Shown here piece by piece: positions 54,901 through 63,895 of a stretch of 64,000 nucleotides of DNA. Made by a program: the position numbers and the translations under genes. Numbering within the stretch: position 1 is the stretch's first letter; the number at the start of each line of letters is the position of its first letter. Origin of the DNA: Agrobacterium fabrum str. C58. Lineage in GTDB: Bacteria > Pseudomonadota > Alphaproteobacteria > Rhizobiales > Rhizobiaceae. The stretch is from contig NC_003062.2 of the NCBI RefSeq assembly GCF_000092025.1, positions 1,424,001 to 1,488,000 on the forward strand. Direction: 5' to 3'. The notes beneath the pieces were generated by a model, which was given only the letters and a program-made list of their open reading frames with translations, was not told where the DNA came from and did no database searches.

Positions 54901-55626
54901 TTAGATCGATTTCAGTGAAACGCGCTTTTCCAGTTCCGCTGCCTGTTCCTTACGTTCACTATAACGGTCCGTGAGATAAGCGGAAGCATCACGAGTCAGC
55001 AATGTGAATTTCACCAGCTCCTCGCAGACGTCCACGACCCGGTCGTAATAGGACGAAGGTCTCATCCGGCCATCCTCATCGAATTCCTGAAATGCCCGGG
55101 CAACCGAGGACTGGTTTGGAATGGTGATCATCCGCATCCACCGGCCGAGAATTCGCATCTGGTTCACGGCGTTGAAGGACTGGCTGCCGCCGGAAACCTC
55201 CATGACGGCGAGTGTCTTGCCCTGTGTCGGCCGGACTGATCCGACGGCCAGCGGTATCCAGTCGATTTGCGACTTCATGATGCCGGTCATCGCGCCGTGG
55301 CGTTCCGGGCTTACCCAGACCTGGCCTTCCGACCATTGCGAGAGATCACGTAGTTCCTGCACCTTGGCATGGCTGGCCGGTGTTTCATCAGGCAAAGGCA
55401 GGCCCTTGGGGTCGAATATCCGAACCTCGCAACCGAGCCGTTCAAGCAACCGACCCGCTTCGAATGCAAGCAGGCGGCTATAGGAAACCTCGCGCAGAGA
55501 CCCGTATAGGATCAGGATGCGCGGCTTATGGGTCGAAAATGCCGGGCGCAGAGCTTGCTCGTCGATTCCGTGCAGGTGCTGCGCCTGCAGCGAGGGAAAT
55601 GTGTCACGCAATGCGCTTTCCTTCAT
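54901..55626 (-). CDS. arsH: ArsH NADPH-dependent flavoprotein
   Basis: An FMN enzyme that oxidises trivalent methylarsenicals and protects from organoarsenicals. In the 241-residue protein the FMN phosphate loop is [23 protein letters not shown], and the [21 protein letters not shown] stretch is family-specific. The frame runs to 55728 inside arsC; the ATG at 55626 gives the usual start and overlaps arsC by 23 bases. It is the last gene of the operon. Confidence 0.94.
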   Translation of the reverse strand: MKESALRDTFPSLQAQHLHGIDEQALRPAFSTHKPRILILYGSLREVSYSRLLAFEAGRLLERLGCEVRIFDPKGLPLPDETPASHAKVQELRDLSQWSEGQVWVSPERHGAMTGIMKSQIDWIPLAVGSVRPTQGKTLAVMEVSGGSQSFNAVNQMRILGRWMRMITIPNQSSVARAFQEFDEDGRMRPSSYYDRVVDVCEELVKFTLLTRDASAYLTDRYSERKEQAAELEKRVSLKSI

Positions 55627-56032
55627 TGTCGAGGACCTGCTCGCCATCCTCTTTAAAGAATGGCCCTTTGAAAGTTTCGGGCAGAATATCCAGAACGACC
55701 TCCGAAGGACGGGCAAGCCGGGTGCCAAGCGGTGTGATGACGAACGGCCGGTTGATGAGGATCGGGGTTTCCATCATCGCATCGAGCAGTTGATCATCGG
55801 TTAGGGCCGGATTATCGAGGCCGCGTTCGGCATAGGGAGTCCCCTTCTCGCGTATCGCTTCGCGTACTGTCAGACCCGCGTCGGCAATTATTTTTGCGAG
55901 CCTTTCACGCGTCGGCGGTTCCTGCAGGTACTCCGCCACGGTCGGCTCGATCCCCGCCGCCCGGATCAGCGCCAGCGTATTGCGAGACGTCCCGCACGAC
56001 GGATTGTGAAAAATCGTGACATCCATACTCAT
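55604..56032 (-). CDS. arsC: Arsenate reductase, glutaredoxin-dependent
   Basis: Reduces arsenate to arsenite, the substrate of the ACR3 pump. The 142-residue protein starts [23 protein letters not shown], with the catalytic Cys in the HNPxCGTSRN motif. Anion-binding arginines are in the [11 protein letters not shown] and later regions typical of the E. coli R773 type. The start ATG overlaps the acr3 stop (ATGA), and the end overlaps arsH. Confidence 0.95.
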   Translation of the reverse strand: MSMDVTIFHNPSCGTSRNTLALIRAAGIEPTVAEYLQEPPTRERLAKIIADAGLTVREAIREKGTPYAERGLDNPALTDDQLLDAMMETPILINRPFVITPLGTRLARPSEVVLDILPETFKGPFFKEDGEQVLDNEGKRIA

Positions 56033-57087
56033 TGCCTTTCGGTGATTGTCGTTCGGGAAACGGCAGGCGCAGCCTCATACCAGTCCTTCGAGCGGTTCAC
56101 GATCCAGACGACCGAAAGCATGATCGGGACTTCGATGAGGACGCCGACGACGGTTGCCAGCGCTGCACCCGACTGAAGGCCGAACAGGCTGATCGCGGCT
56201 GCGACCGCAAGTTCGAAAAAATTGCTGGCGCCGATCAGGGCCGATGGACCAGCAACGCAGTGCCTTTCTCCGGTCATCCGGTTGAGAAGATAGGCGAGCC
56301 CGGAATTCAGATAGACCTGAATCAGGATCGGTATGGCGAGCAGGCCGATGACGGCCGGCTGGGCGATGATCTGCTCACCCTGAAAGGCAAAAAGAAGAAT
56401 CAGTGTCGCAAGCAACGCCACCAGCGAGATCGGCTGCAACGTTGAGAGAAAACGATCCAGCGTCGCTGACGTGCCGGCCGCCATAAGCCGGCTCCTGATT
56501 ATCTGCGCGAGGATGACGGGCACGACAATATAAAGCACCACGGAGAGAATGAGCGTATCCCACGGAACGGTGATGGCCGAAAGGCCGAGCAACAGACCGA
56601 CGATCGGGGCAAACGCCACGACCATGATCGCATCATTGAGTGCGACTTGCGACAGCGTGAACAGCGGCTCACCGCGGGTGAGATTGCTCCAGACGAAGAC
56701 CATGGCGGTGCATGGGGCCGCGGCAAGGATGATCAACCCGGCGATGTAGGAATCGATCTGATCCGCCGGAAGATAAGGGCGAAACAGCCAGCCGAGGAAA
56801 AACCACCCCAGCATCGCCATCGAGAACGGTTTGACGGCCCAGTTGATGAACAGGGTCACGCCGATGCCACGCCAGAATGCACCGACCTGCGAGAGAGAGC
56901 GGAAATCGATTTTCAGCAACATCGGAATGATCATCAGCCAGATCAGAACCGCGACCGGAATATTCACCTTGGCGATCTCGGCCGCGGCGATGAGCTGAAA
57001 GAGGCCGGGCATCAGATGGCCGAGCGCGACACCAACGACGGTGCACAGAAACACCCAGACGGTCAGATAACGTTCGAAAGCAGACAT
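56029..57087 (-). CDS. Arsenite efflux transporter ACR3
   Basis: A 352-residue, ten-helix inner-membrane arsenite pump of the ACR3 (bile acid/arsenite) group. The key cysteine is in ILAAAPCTAMVFVWSNLTRG. The N-terminus MSAFERYLTVWVFLCTVVGVALGH is standard; the frame extends to 57264 without sense. Its ATG overlaps the stop of the 44-codon ORF by one base. ArsC overlaps downstream. Confidence 0.94.
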   Translation of the reverse strand: MSAFERYLTVWVFLCTVVGVALGHLMPGLFQLIAAAEIAKVNIPVAVLIWLMIIPMLLKIDFRSLSQVGAFWRGIGVTLFINWAVKPFSMAMLGWFFLGWLFRPYLPADQIDSYIAGLIILAAAPCTAMVFVWSNLTRGEPLFTLSQVALNDAIMVVAFAPIVGLLLGLSAITVPWDTLILSVVLYIVVPVILAQIIRSRLMAAGTSATLDRFLSTLQPISLVALLATLILLFAFQGEQIIAQPAVIGLLAIPILIQVYLNSGLAYLLNRMTGERHCVAGPSALIGASNFFELAVAAAISLFGLQSGAALATVVGVLIEVPIMLSVVWIVNRSKDWYEAAPAVSRTTITERQ

Positions 57088-57221
57088 CAGGCGGGGCTCT
57101 CCTGCGGCGTGGTTTTGCCTTCCATGGCGGCGATGCTGCGCAGTCTCGTTTCGAGCGCCATGCGATCGATGGATTGCAGCGGCAGGCTGACGAAGGCCGT
57201 GATCCTGTTCCTGGAGTTCAT
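57087..57221 (-). CDS. 44-residue ORF coupled between arsR and acr3
   Basis: A short intact frame (MNSRNRITAFVSLPLQSIDR at the start, TTPQESPA at the end). Its ATG overlaps the arsR stop (ATGA, 57218-57221) and its stop overlaps the acr3 start (TGATG). Such coupling on both sides suggests that it is translated. It has no cysteine, no signal peptide and no membrane segment. It could be a small accessory protein or just a translational relay that carries ribosomes to acr3. No family is recognised. Confidence 0.55.
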   Translation of the reverse strand: MNSRNRITAFVSLPLQSIDRMALETRLRSIAAMEGKTTPQESPA

Positions 57222-57571
57222 AACGCCTCCGCCTCCTGGCAGCAGCAGGGCGTGAGTTCGGCAATCAAAGGAGCGCAAAGCTCGGTCGCCCCGCCGCAGC
57301 AGTCTTTCAGCAAAAATAGGGTTAGCGCGCGCAGCCCCTCGAGGTCGGCGCGATAGATGATCGACCGGCTTTGCCGTTCGCTTTTGACCAGCCCTGCCCG
57401 CGCAAGCGTGGCGAGATGCGCTGACATCGTGTTCTGGGGAACATGGATGAGACGAGCGAGTTCTCCGGCCGGAATACCCTCGGGCTCGTGTTGCACGAGA
57501 CGCCGGAAGGTCTCCAAGCGGGTCGTTTGAGCGAGAGCGCTAAGCGCTGCTATTGCACCAATGTTATCCAT
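57218..57571 (-). CDS. arsR: Arsenic-responsive repressor ArsR
   Basis: A 117-residue winged-helix repressor. The HTH lies at about 32-60 (IPAGELARLIHVPQNTMSAHLATLARAGLV). The As(III) site is likely the C-terminal cysteine set DCCGGATELC, like the A. ferrooxidans type, not the ELCVCDL helix-3 site; TPCCCQ adds three more cysteines. The start codon touches an operator palindrome, so it should repress its own operon. Confidence 0.94.
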   Translation of the reverse strand: MDNIGAIAALSALAQTTRLETFRRLVQHEPEGIPAGELARLIHVPQNTMSAHLATLARAGLVKSERQSRSIIYRADLEGLRALTLFLLKDCCGGATELCAPLIAELTPCCCQEAEAL

Positions 57572-57592
57572 ATATCCAGAGTAATGGATATA
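57571..57592 (-). promoter_or_regulatory. Putative ArsR operator
   Basis: A perfect palindrome TATATCCA-N6-TGGATATA abuts the arsR start codon; TTGACA (57605-57600 on the minus strand) lies just upstream as a -35 candidate. The site leaves little room for a ribosome-binding sequence. Confidence 0.6.
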
Positions 57593-57705
57593 TTTATCGT
57601 GTCAACGATTAAGCGTTGCATCTGTGGAATTTTCGGAGAAATCTGCAGAAGAAAAACGAAATAACATCTATATATCAATAAATAGGTGAAAATTCCTAAT
57701 GTAAT

Positions 57706-59487
57706 TTAGAGTTCTCCGGAAGCCTCCCGGCGCCTCAGATCAAGCTCTTCGCTATAACGCCTCAGCGTATGGCTCTCGGTAAGCAAGCCGACGGGCCGGT
57801 TTTCGATCTTGTCGTTGACGACGACCAGGGCTTCGCTTTCGGCCGCGTCGAAGGCGGCCGCGGCCTGCCGTGCATTCATGGTCGGCAGCAAGATGTCGTT
57901 CTTGTAGTGCAGATAGGTTTCGAGGCTGATTTTGCTGGGGTCGCGGTCCATCGGATCGGCATAGATTTCCGGCACGAGCACCATACCGGCGTAACGCCCG
58001 TCATCATGGGTCATGATCACCCGCTGCGTCGAGCCGAGCGGGAACTTCTCCTTGAAGGCCGGAAGCCCCATGCTGACATTGGCTTTGCGGATGTCGGCGC
58101 GCATCATCTTGCCCACCGTCAGATCGCGGATCCAGCCAATATCATGGGCGCTGCGAATGCTCTCGCCGCGCAGGTGAAAACGCCAGGTGGCGAACGAGTA
58201 ACCGAAGGTGGTGCGCACCACCAGCGAGGTAGTGATGACAGCGGCCAGCACAAGCGCCGTGATCTGGAAGTCGCCGGTCAATTCCAGCGCCAGAAACGTC
58301 ATCGTCAACGGCCCACCGATAATCGCGGCGGCAAAGGCACTCATGCCGATCACCGCATAAACGATGGGAGCCGTCGAGCCGTAACCGATATAGGGTGCGC
58401 AGAGCGCGAAAATCTTGCCGAGCAGCGAGCCCATGAACAGTGAGGCGAAAAACAGGCCGCCGCGGAAATTCGAGCCGATGGAAATGGCGCTGGCTGCCGC
58501 CTTCAGCATAAACAGCCCGGCCAGCCCATAGATGGTCAATTCGGCATCGATGTTGAGATGCAGCGCACCATGGCCGCTCGAGAGAACCTGCGGCGAAATC
58601 AGCGCTAGCCCACCCACCGCCACGCCGCCAAGCGTGGGACGCAGCCAGCCGGGAATGGCGCTTTTGCGTGCCGTTTCCTCGATGAAGGATACCGCCTGCA
58701 TCAGCACGATGCCGATGGCGGCACAGACGACACCGAGGAAGATAGCGGGCACATAATCCGCCGGCGTTACACGGCTGGCATCGACAATATCGATCGACAG
58801 ACCATGCCCGCCGATAAGCCCGATGACGGTGGTCGCCACCAGTGCAGAGACGATGAGCGGCGCCAGCGTCACCACGGTATAGGTGCCGATGATGAGTTCG
58901 ATGGCGTAGAAGGCTCCGGTGAGAGGCGCGTTGAAGGCCGCGGCGATCGCACCTGCGGCGCCACACCCGACGAGGATGCGCATGTCCCCTCGCCTCAGTT
59001 TCAGTTTGATGCCGATCTTGGAAGCGACGCCGCTGGCGATCTGCGTATAACCGGCCTCAAGCCCGACGGACGCGCCGAAACCATTGGAAACGATGTTCTG
59101 CACGCAAACGATGATGCTGTCGGTCAGCGACAGGCGGCCGCCATGTAGAGCATTCGCCTCGATCGGGTCGATCATGGGTTTCTTGCGGGTCTTCGACAGA
59201 ATGAAGATGATGAGGCCAAGCAGCATGCCGCCGATTATTGGCCCGAACAGCACGATCCGACCGGACAGGTCGCTGCTGCTCAGCCGCTCCACACCGAAGA
59301 CCAATATATGCAGCGCCGTGCTCAAGGCCCCGATCAGCGCCACCAACAGGCCCGCCGCAACGCCGATGAGAACGGCGAGCGCGACGAGACCAAGTTCGCC
59401 GCGCCGGAACATGGCCCGCAGCCGGCTGGCGCGCAGATTGTCGAAGAAGCTCGCCATACTCGGTGCACGGAAAGGCTTGGTCGACAT
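57706..59487 (-). CDS. ClC-family chloride channel/transporter with CBS domains
   Basis: A 593-residue membrane protein of the ClC fold with two CBS domains at about 455-580. FGASVGLEAGYTQIASG stands where GREGP and the gating Glu occur, and NAPLTGAFYAIELIIG stands at the helix of the proton Glu. Compared with E. coli ClC, the GSGIP motif is not found and the Glu203 position appears to be Leu. Ion type and mechanism are thus uncertain. The ATG at 59487 follows aaaagga; the frame continues to 59520. Confidence 0.87.
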   Translation of the reverse strand: MSTKPFRAPSMASFFDNLRASRLRAMFRRGELGLVALAVLIGVAAGLLVALIGALSTALHILVFGVERLSSSDLSGRIVLFGPIIGGMLLGLIIFILSKTRKKPMIDPIEANALHGGRLSLTDSIIVCVQNIVSNGFGASVGLEAGYTQIASGVASKIGIKLKLRRGDMRILVGCGAAGAIAAAFNAPLTGAFYAIELIIGTYTVVTLAPLIVSALVATTVIGLIGGHGLSIDIVDASRVTPADYVPAIFLGVVCAAIGIVLMQAVSFIEETARKSAIPGWLRPTLGGVAVGGLALISPQVLSSGHGALHLNIDAELTIYGLAGLFMLKAAASAISIGSNFRGGLFFASLFMGSLLGKIFALCAPYIGYGSTAPIVYAVIGMSAFAAAIIGGPLTMTFLALELTGDFQITALVLAAVITTSLVVRTTFGYSFATWRFHLRGESIRSAHDIGWIRDLTVGKMMRADIRKANVSMGLPAFKEKFPLGSTQRVIMTHDDGRYAGMVLVPEIYADPMDRDPSKISLETYLHYKNDILLPTMNARQAAAAFDAAESEALVVVNDKIENRPVGLLTESHTLRRYSEELDLRRREASGEL

Positions 59488-59587
59488 GCTGTTCCTTTTC
59501 AGACGGCGCCAAAGCGCCATGCGCCTTTAATTGGTTGTTTCAAAGCGCGTCATGTCCAAAACCCGAATGCGGTTTTAGGAGACGTGC

Positions 59588-60412
59588 TCAGGGCGCTTCG
59601 ATCTCAACCTCGAAACGCATCTGGTCGTAAGCCGGTTCAACATGATCCGGCGTCTCACGCATCACCGTGTCATAATCGAGCGGAATGTGCATGTGGGTCA
59701 AGATCGCCCGTTTGGGTGCGAGTGCCTCGATCCAGCCGAGCGCCTGTTCCAGCGAAAGATGGCTGGGGTGATATCGATACTGCAAGGCATCGATGACGAG
59801 CACATCGAGGCCGGTAAGCTTGGGCAGGCTTTCCGCCGGAAAATCGCTGACATCGGTGCAATAGGCAACGTCGCCGATGCGAAAACCCAGCGAATGCACG
59901 TCGCCATGCTGCTGCATATGCACCTTGAAGGGGATCGGCCCGCCTGCCCCGTCGATGATAACAGGGTCGTTGATATCGGCGATAAGCTGCGGCCTGACGA
60001 TCGGCGGATAGTTGCTGCCCGCCGGCGTCTCCAGGCAATAGGCAAAACCGTCGCGGATGCGCGCCATGGTGACGGGATCGGCCCAGATCGGAATACGGCT
60101 TTTCTGGAGAGCGAAATAGATGCGCAGGTCATCGATGCCGTGCAGATGGTCGGCGTGGGCGTGGGTGTAAAGCACAGCATCGACGGCTTGCACCTTCGCG
60201 GCAATCATCTGCTCGCGGAAATCCGGGCCGGTGTCGATGACGACGGTGGTTTTGCCGCCATCCGGACCGATCTGCTCCACCATGAAGGCCGCGCGCGTGC
60301 GCCTGTTCCTGGGGTTTTGAGGGTCGCAGGCACCCCAGTCGCCGTTGATGCGCGGCACGCCGGGCGACGACGCGCAACCGAGAACCGTGAAGCGGCGACG
60401 GTAGATTGCCAC
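59588..60412 (-). CDS. Metallo-beta-lactamase fold hydrolase (PhnP-like)
   Basis: A 274-residue protein. It starts with FTVLGCASSPGVPRINGDWGACDP and has the metal motif THAHADHLHGIDD (HxHxDH), YCTDVSDFP and LTHMHIPLDYD. The group includes phosphodiesterases such as PhnP, so a cyclic phosphate or nucleotide ester may be the substrate. I chose the GTG at 60412, two bases after the tatD stop; an ATG at 60442 would overlap tatD. Cotranscribed with tatD and metG. Confidence 0.88.
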   Translation of the reverse strand: MAIYRRRFTVLGCASSPGVPRINGDWGACDPQNPRNRRTRAAFMVEQIGPDGGKTTVVIDTGPDFREQMIAAKVQAVDAVLYTHAHADHLHGIDDLRIYFALQKSRIPIWADPVTMARIRDGFAYCLETPAGSNYPPIVRPQLIADINDPVIIDGAGGPIPFKVHMQQHGDVHSLGFRIGDVAYCTDVSDFPAESLPKLTGLDVLVIDALQYRYHPSHLSLEQALGWIEALAPKRAILTHMHIPLDYDTVMRETPDHVEPAYDQMRFEVEIEAP

Positions 60413-60414
60413 AC

Positions 60415-61197
60415 CTACACCCTTGTCATCTTGGAAAAGCAACGAAAGGCGTTTTCGGTGGTGATTTCGGCCATATGCTCGAAGGAAACACCATGCACTT
60501 CGGCCAGAACCTCCGCCGTGTTGACCACATAGGACGGCTCGTTGCGTTTGCCACGCCAGCGCTTCGGCGCAAGATAAGGCGCGTCCGTTTCAACAAGCAG
60601 CCTGTCCAGCGGCACAGTGGCGGCGATATCGCGGATATCCTGCGACTTCGGGAAGGTGAGGATGCCGGAAAAAGACACGTAACCGCCAAGCTCGACGCCC
60701 GCTTTCGCCAGCTCCGGACCGGCGGAAAAGCAGTGCAGGATGAAGGGGAATGCGCCCTTCCCGCTTTCGGCGCGCAGGATAGCGGCCATATCGTCATCGG
60801 CGCTGCGGCTGTGGATGACGAGCGGTAGCTTCGTTCTTCTTGCGGCCTCGATGTGACGAATAAGGCCGGTCTTCTGGTCCTCCGGCTTCTGCGTGTCGTA
60901 GAAATAATCCAGACCCGCCTCACCGATCGCCACGATCTTGTCGTGACTTTCCGCCAGCCGCACAAGCTCGTCGGCGGAAATATCCAGTTCCTCGTCGGCA
61001 TTGTTCGGATGTGTGCCGACCGAGCAGAAAACCGAGGGATATTTGTCCGCGATCTTCAAAAGCTCCGGCAGACGGCGCACCCGGGTCGAGATCGTCACCA
61101 TCTGGCTCACACCCGAGGCGTGAGCACGGGCGATGATATCGTCGCGCTCCGCCTCGAAATCGGGAAAATCCAGATGGCAATGGGTATCGATCAGCAT
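60415..61197 (-). CDS. TatD-family metal-dependent hydrolase
   Basis: A 260-residue TIM-barrel nuclease/hydrolase. Motifs: MLIDTHCHLDFPDF (HxH metal pair), GEAGLDYFYD, LVIHSRSADDD, FILHCFSAG and LVETDAPYLAPKR. The start at 61197 gives the family N-terminus; the frame extends to 61329 in metG. TatD proteins act in DNA repair and quality control in some species. It lies ten bases after metG. Confidence 0.93.
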   Translation of the reverse strand: MLIDTHCHLDFPDFEAERDDIIARAHASGVSQMVTISTRVRRLPELLKIADKYPSVFCSVGTHPNNADEELDISADELVRLAESHDKIVAIGEAGLDYFYDTQKPEDQKTGLIRHIEAARRTKLPLVIHSRSADDDMAAILRAESGKGAFPFILHCFSAGPELAKAGVELGGYVSFSGILTFPKSQDIRDIAATVPLDRLLVETDAPYLAPKRWRGKRNEPSYVVNTAEVLAEVHGVSFEHMAEITTENAFRCFSKMTRV

Positions 61198-61207
61198 GGT
61201 CTCGCCT

Positions 61208-62758
61208 TCACGCTTCCGGGGCAACGTAACGCGGGAAGACCGGCTTCGGCGCTTCGAGCGGTGTGCCTGGAGCCAGACGACCGGCTTCGCCGAGCGCCGT
61301 GAAATCTCTGCCGTCGGCAGGCGCCGCAACGAGATCGAGCAGCTTCTCGCAGGACTGAGGCATGAAGGGCTGCAGCAGGATGCCGATCTGGCGCACCACT
61401 TCGGCCGTCACGTAAAGCACGGTGCCCATGCGCTCCGGATCGGTCTTCTTCAGCGCCCACGGTTCCTGCGACGCGAAATAACGGTCGGTTTCCGAAACGA
61501 CGGCGATGATGGCGGCAAGCGCGCGGTGAATGAGCTGCTTGCCCATTTCCTCGCGGCAGACCGCAAGCAGCCCGTCGGCAGAAGCGAGCATCGCTTTGTC
61601 GTCATCGTTGAATGCGCCGGGCGTCGGGATCTGCCCGTCGCAATTCTTGACGATCATCGACAGCGAACGGCTGGCGAGATTGCCGATGCCATTGGCGAGA
61701 TCGGCATTGATGCGGGTGGCGATGCCCTCTTCGCTATAGCTGCCATCCTGGCCGAAAGAGACTTCGCGCATGAAGAAATAACGAACCGGATCGAGGCCGA
61801 AATGGGCAACCAGATTGGCAGGGTCGACGACATTGCCGAGCGACTTCGACATCTTCTCGCCCTTGTTGAGCAGGAAGCCGTGCGCGTAGACCCGCTTGGG
61901 CAGCGGCAGCTTGGCGCTCATCAGGAAAGCCGGCCAGTAGACCGCGTGGAAGCGGATGATGTCCTTGCCGATGATGTGCACGTCGGCAGGCCAATATTTG
62001 GCGCGCGGGCCGTTCCTGTCCTCGATGTAGCCGGTCGCGGTAATGTAGTTGGTCAGCGCATCGACCCAGACATACATGACGTGCTTCGGATCGTCGGGAA
62101 CCTTGATGCCCCAGTCAAAGGTGGTGCGGGAAATCGACAGGTCCTTCAGACCGGATTTGACGAACGAGATGATCTCGTTGCGGCGCTCGGCCGGACCGAT
62201 GAAGTCAGGGTTCTCCTCGTAGAGCTTCAGGAGTTTTTCCTGATATTCGGAGAGCTTGAAGAAGTAGCTTTCCTCTTCCACCCATTCGACCGGTGTGCCC
62301 TGCGGCCCGTAACGGACACCGTCTGCGCGCACTTCCGTCTCGTCCTCGGCGTAATAGGCCTCGTCGCGCACGGAATACCAGCCGGCATAGCTGTCCTTGT
62401 AGATGTCGCCGCTATCGGCCATCAGGTTCCAGATATTGCGCGAGGTCTCGTGGTGACGCTCTTCCGTGGTGCGGATGAAATCGTCGTTCGAGGCGTTGAG
62501 CAGCTTGCCCATTTCACGGAACTGGTCGGAATTGCGCTGCGCCAGCTCTTCCGGCGAAATGCCTTCCGCCCTTGCCGTCTGCTGCATCTTCTGGCCGTGT
62601 TCGTCCGTGCCGGTCAGGAAGAAAACATCCATTCCGTCCAGGCGCTGAAAACGTGCCATGGCGTCCGTCGCAATCAACTCATAGGCATGGCCGATATGCG
62701 GCTTGCCGTTGGGGTAGGAGATCGCGGTGGTGATGTAGAACGGTGTCTTGTCTGTCAT
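61208..62758 (-). CDS. metG: Methionyl-tRNA synthetase
   Basis: A 516-residue class I synthetase. The N-terminal nucleotide-binding part reads [19 protein letters not shown], holding the HIGH motif; the KMSKS motif is in [14 protein letters not shown]. An anticodon-binding helical domain completes the protein. The zinc-knuckle cysteines of the E. coli form are not evident and the C-terminal dimerisation domain is absent, as in the shorter MetRS class. holB is upstream and tatD follows. Confidence 0.95.
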
Positions 62759-62869
62759 GACGGTCTATCGACTTTACAGGCTGTTTTTTGGATAGACCGC
62801 TCTTAAACCATTGTTCGCAGCAGCGAAACAACAACTTCCCCATTTTGGGTATGATTCATATCCCGGCGC

Positions 62870-63895
62870 CTAAACCGAACGGATATCTTCCAGAATGGAA
62901 AGCACCATCTGCTTCTTGTCGAGATTATAGGCCTGCGCCACGGTGATGCGTTCCGAAAGCGTCGAGGAAAGCCGCGCATGTTTTTCCGCCGCCGCGATAT
63001 CGCCCGCCATTGCCGCAGCCCGGGCCCGCTCCATCAATTCTTCCGTCACATGTTCCATGAAGAATCCGAGAACGATGTCGCCGTCCTTCTGCGCCAGAAC
63101 CTCGGCAAGCTTGTGCATGCGCTTGCGTGCCCCCGGCCCTTCGGCGGACATGACTTCGGCAAAGGCCTCGACAATGTCGGAACCGCCGTAATTCATCAGC
63201 TTCAACGCCTGCGCGACACTGCCTTTGGACGCCGTAAGCAGGGCGTCGCGCTTTTCGCCTTCAGGACTGATGTCGAGTTGATCGAGCGCTTGGACCATGG
63301 CCGCATCGGAAAGCGGCAGGAGCCGTAGCGGCATGCAGCGCGAGCGGATAGTCGGCAGCAATTTTCCCGGTGCATGCGAAAGCACGAGGAACATCGCCCG
63401 TTTCGGCGGCTCCTCCAGAATCTTCAGGATGGCATTCGCGGCATTGCGGTTGAGATCGTCGGCCGGGTCGATGATGACGATACGCCAGTTGCCGGTGCCC
63501 GAGGTCTGGGAAAAGAAATGCCCTGCCCGCCGCACCTCATCCACGGTGATCGCGGATTTGACGCGGCCGGTCTTCTCATCCACCGGACGCGTCAGATGCA
63601 GCAGATTATGGGAAGCACCGGCAGTGATCTGCCGGCTGACGAGCGATTGCGGATCGGGGTCAGCAAGGAAATCCGGTGCGGATGCGGGATCGGGATGGGT
63701 CAGCACATGATTGGCGAAACGGAAGGCGAGCGTCGCCTTGCCGATGCCCTCCGGTCCTTCGATCAGGATGGCGTGATGGCCTTTGCCCGAGCGATAGGAT
63801 TGCGCAAGGAACGCCTCCGCCTCTTCATGCCCGAAAAGCCTCGTGTTCTGCTGCGGCGCAATCGCGCCGTCGAGAACGCCCTGAACCTCACTCAT
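62870..63895 (-). CDS. holB: DNA polymerase III delta' subunit
   Basis: Part of the clamp loader. The 341-residue protein has the AAA+ region with LIEGPEGIGKATLAFRFANHVL (P-loop variant), VIIDPADDLNRNAANAILKILEEPPKR and the arginine-containing SRCMPLRLLPL. The ATG at 63895 overlaps the tmk stop by eight bases; the frame continues to 63922 inside tmk. Order tmk-holB-metG-tatD-MBL is common in alphaproteobacteria. Confidence 0.93.
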   Translation of the reverse strand: MSEVQGVLDGAIAPQQNTRLFGHEEAEAFLAQSYRSGKGHHAILIEGPEGIGKATLAFRFANHVLTHPDPASAPDFLADPDPQSLVSRQITAGASHNLLHLTRPVDEKTGRVKSAITVDEVRRAGHFFSQTSGTGNWRIVIIDPADDLNRNAANAILKILEEPPKRAMFLVLSHAPGKLLPTIRSRCMPLRLLPLSDAAMVQALDQLDISPEGEKRDALLTASKGSVAQALKLMNYGGSDIVEAFAEVMSAEGPGARKRMHKLAEVLAQKDGDIVLGFFMEHVTEELMERARAAAMAGDIAAAEKHARLSSTLSERITVAQAYNLDKKQMVLSILEDIRSV

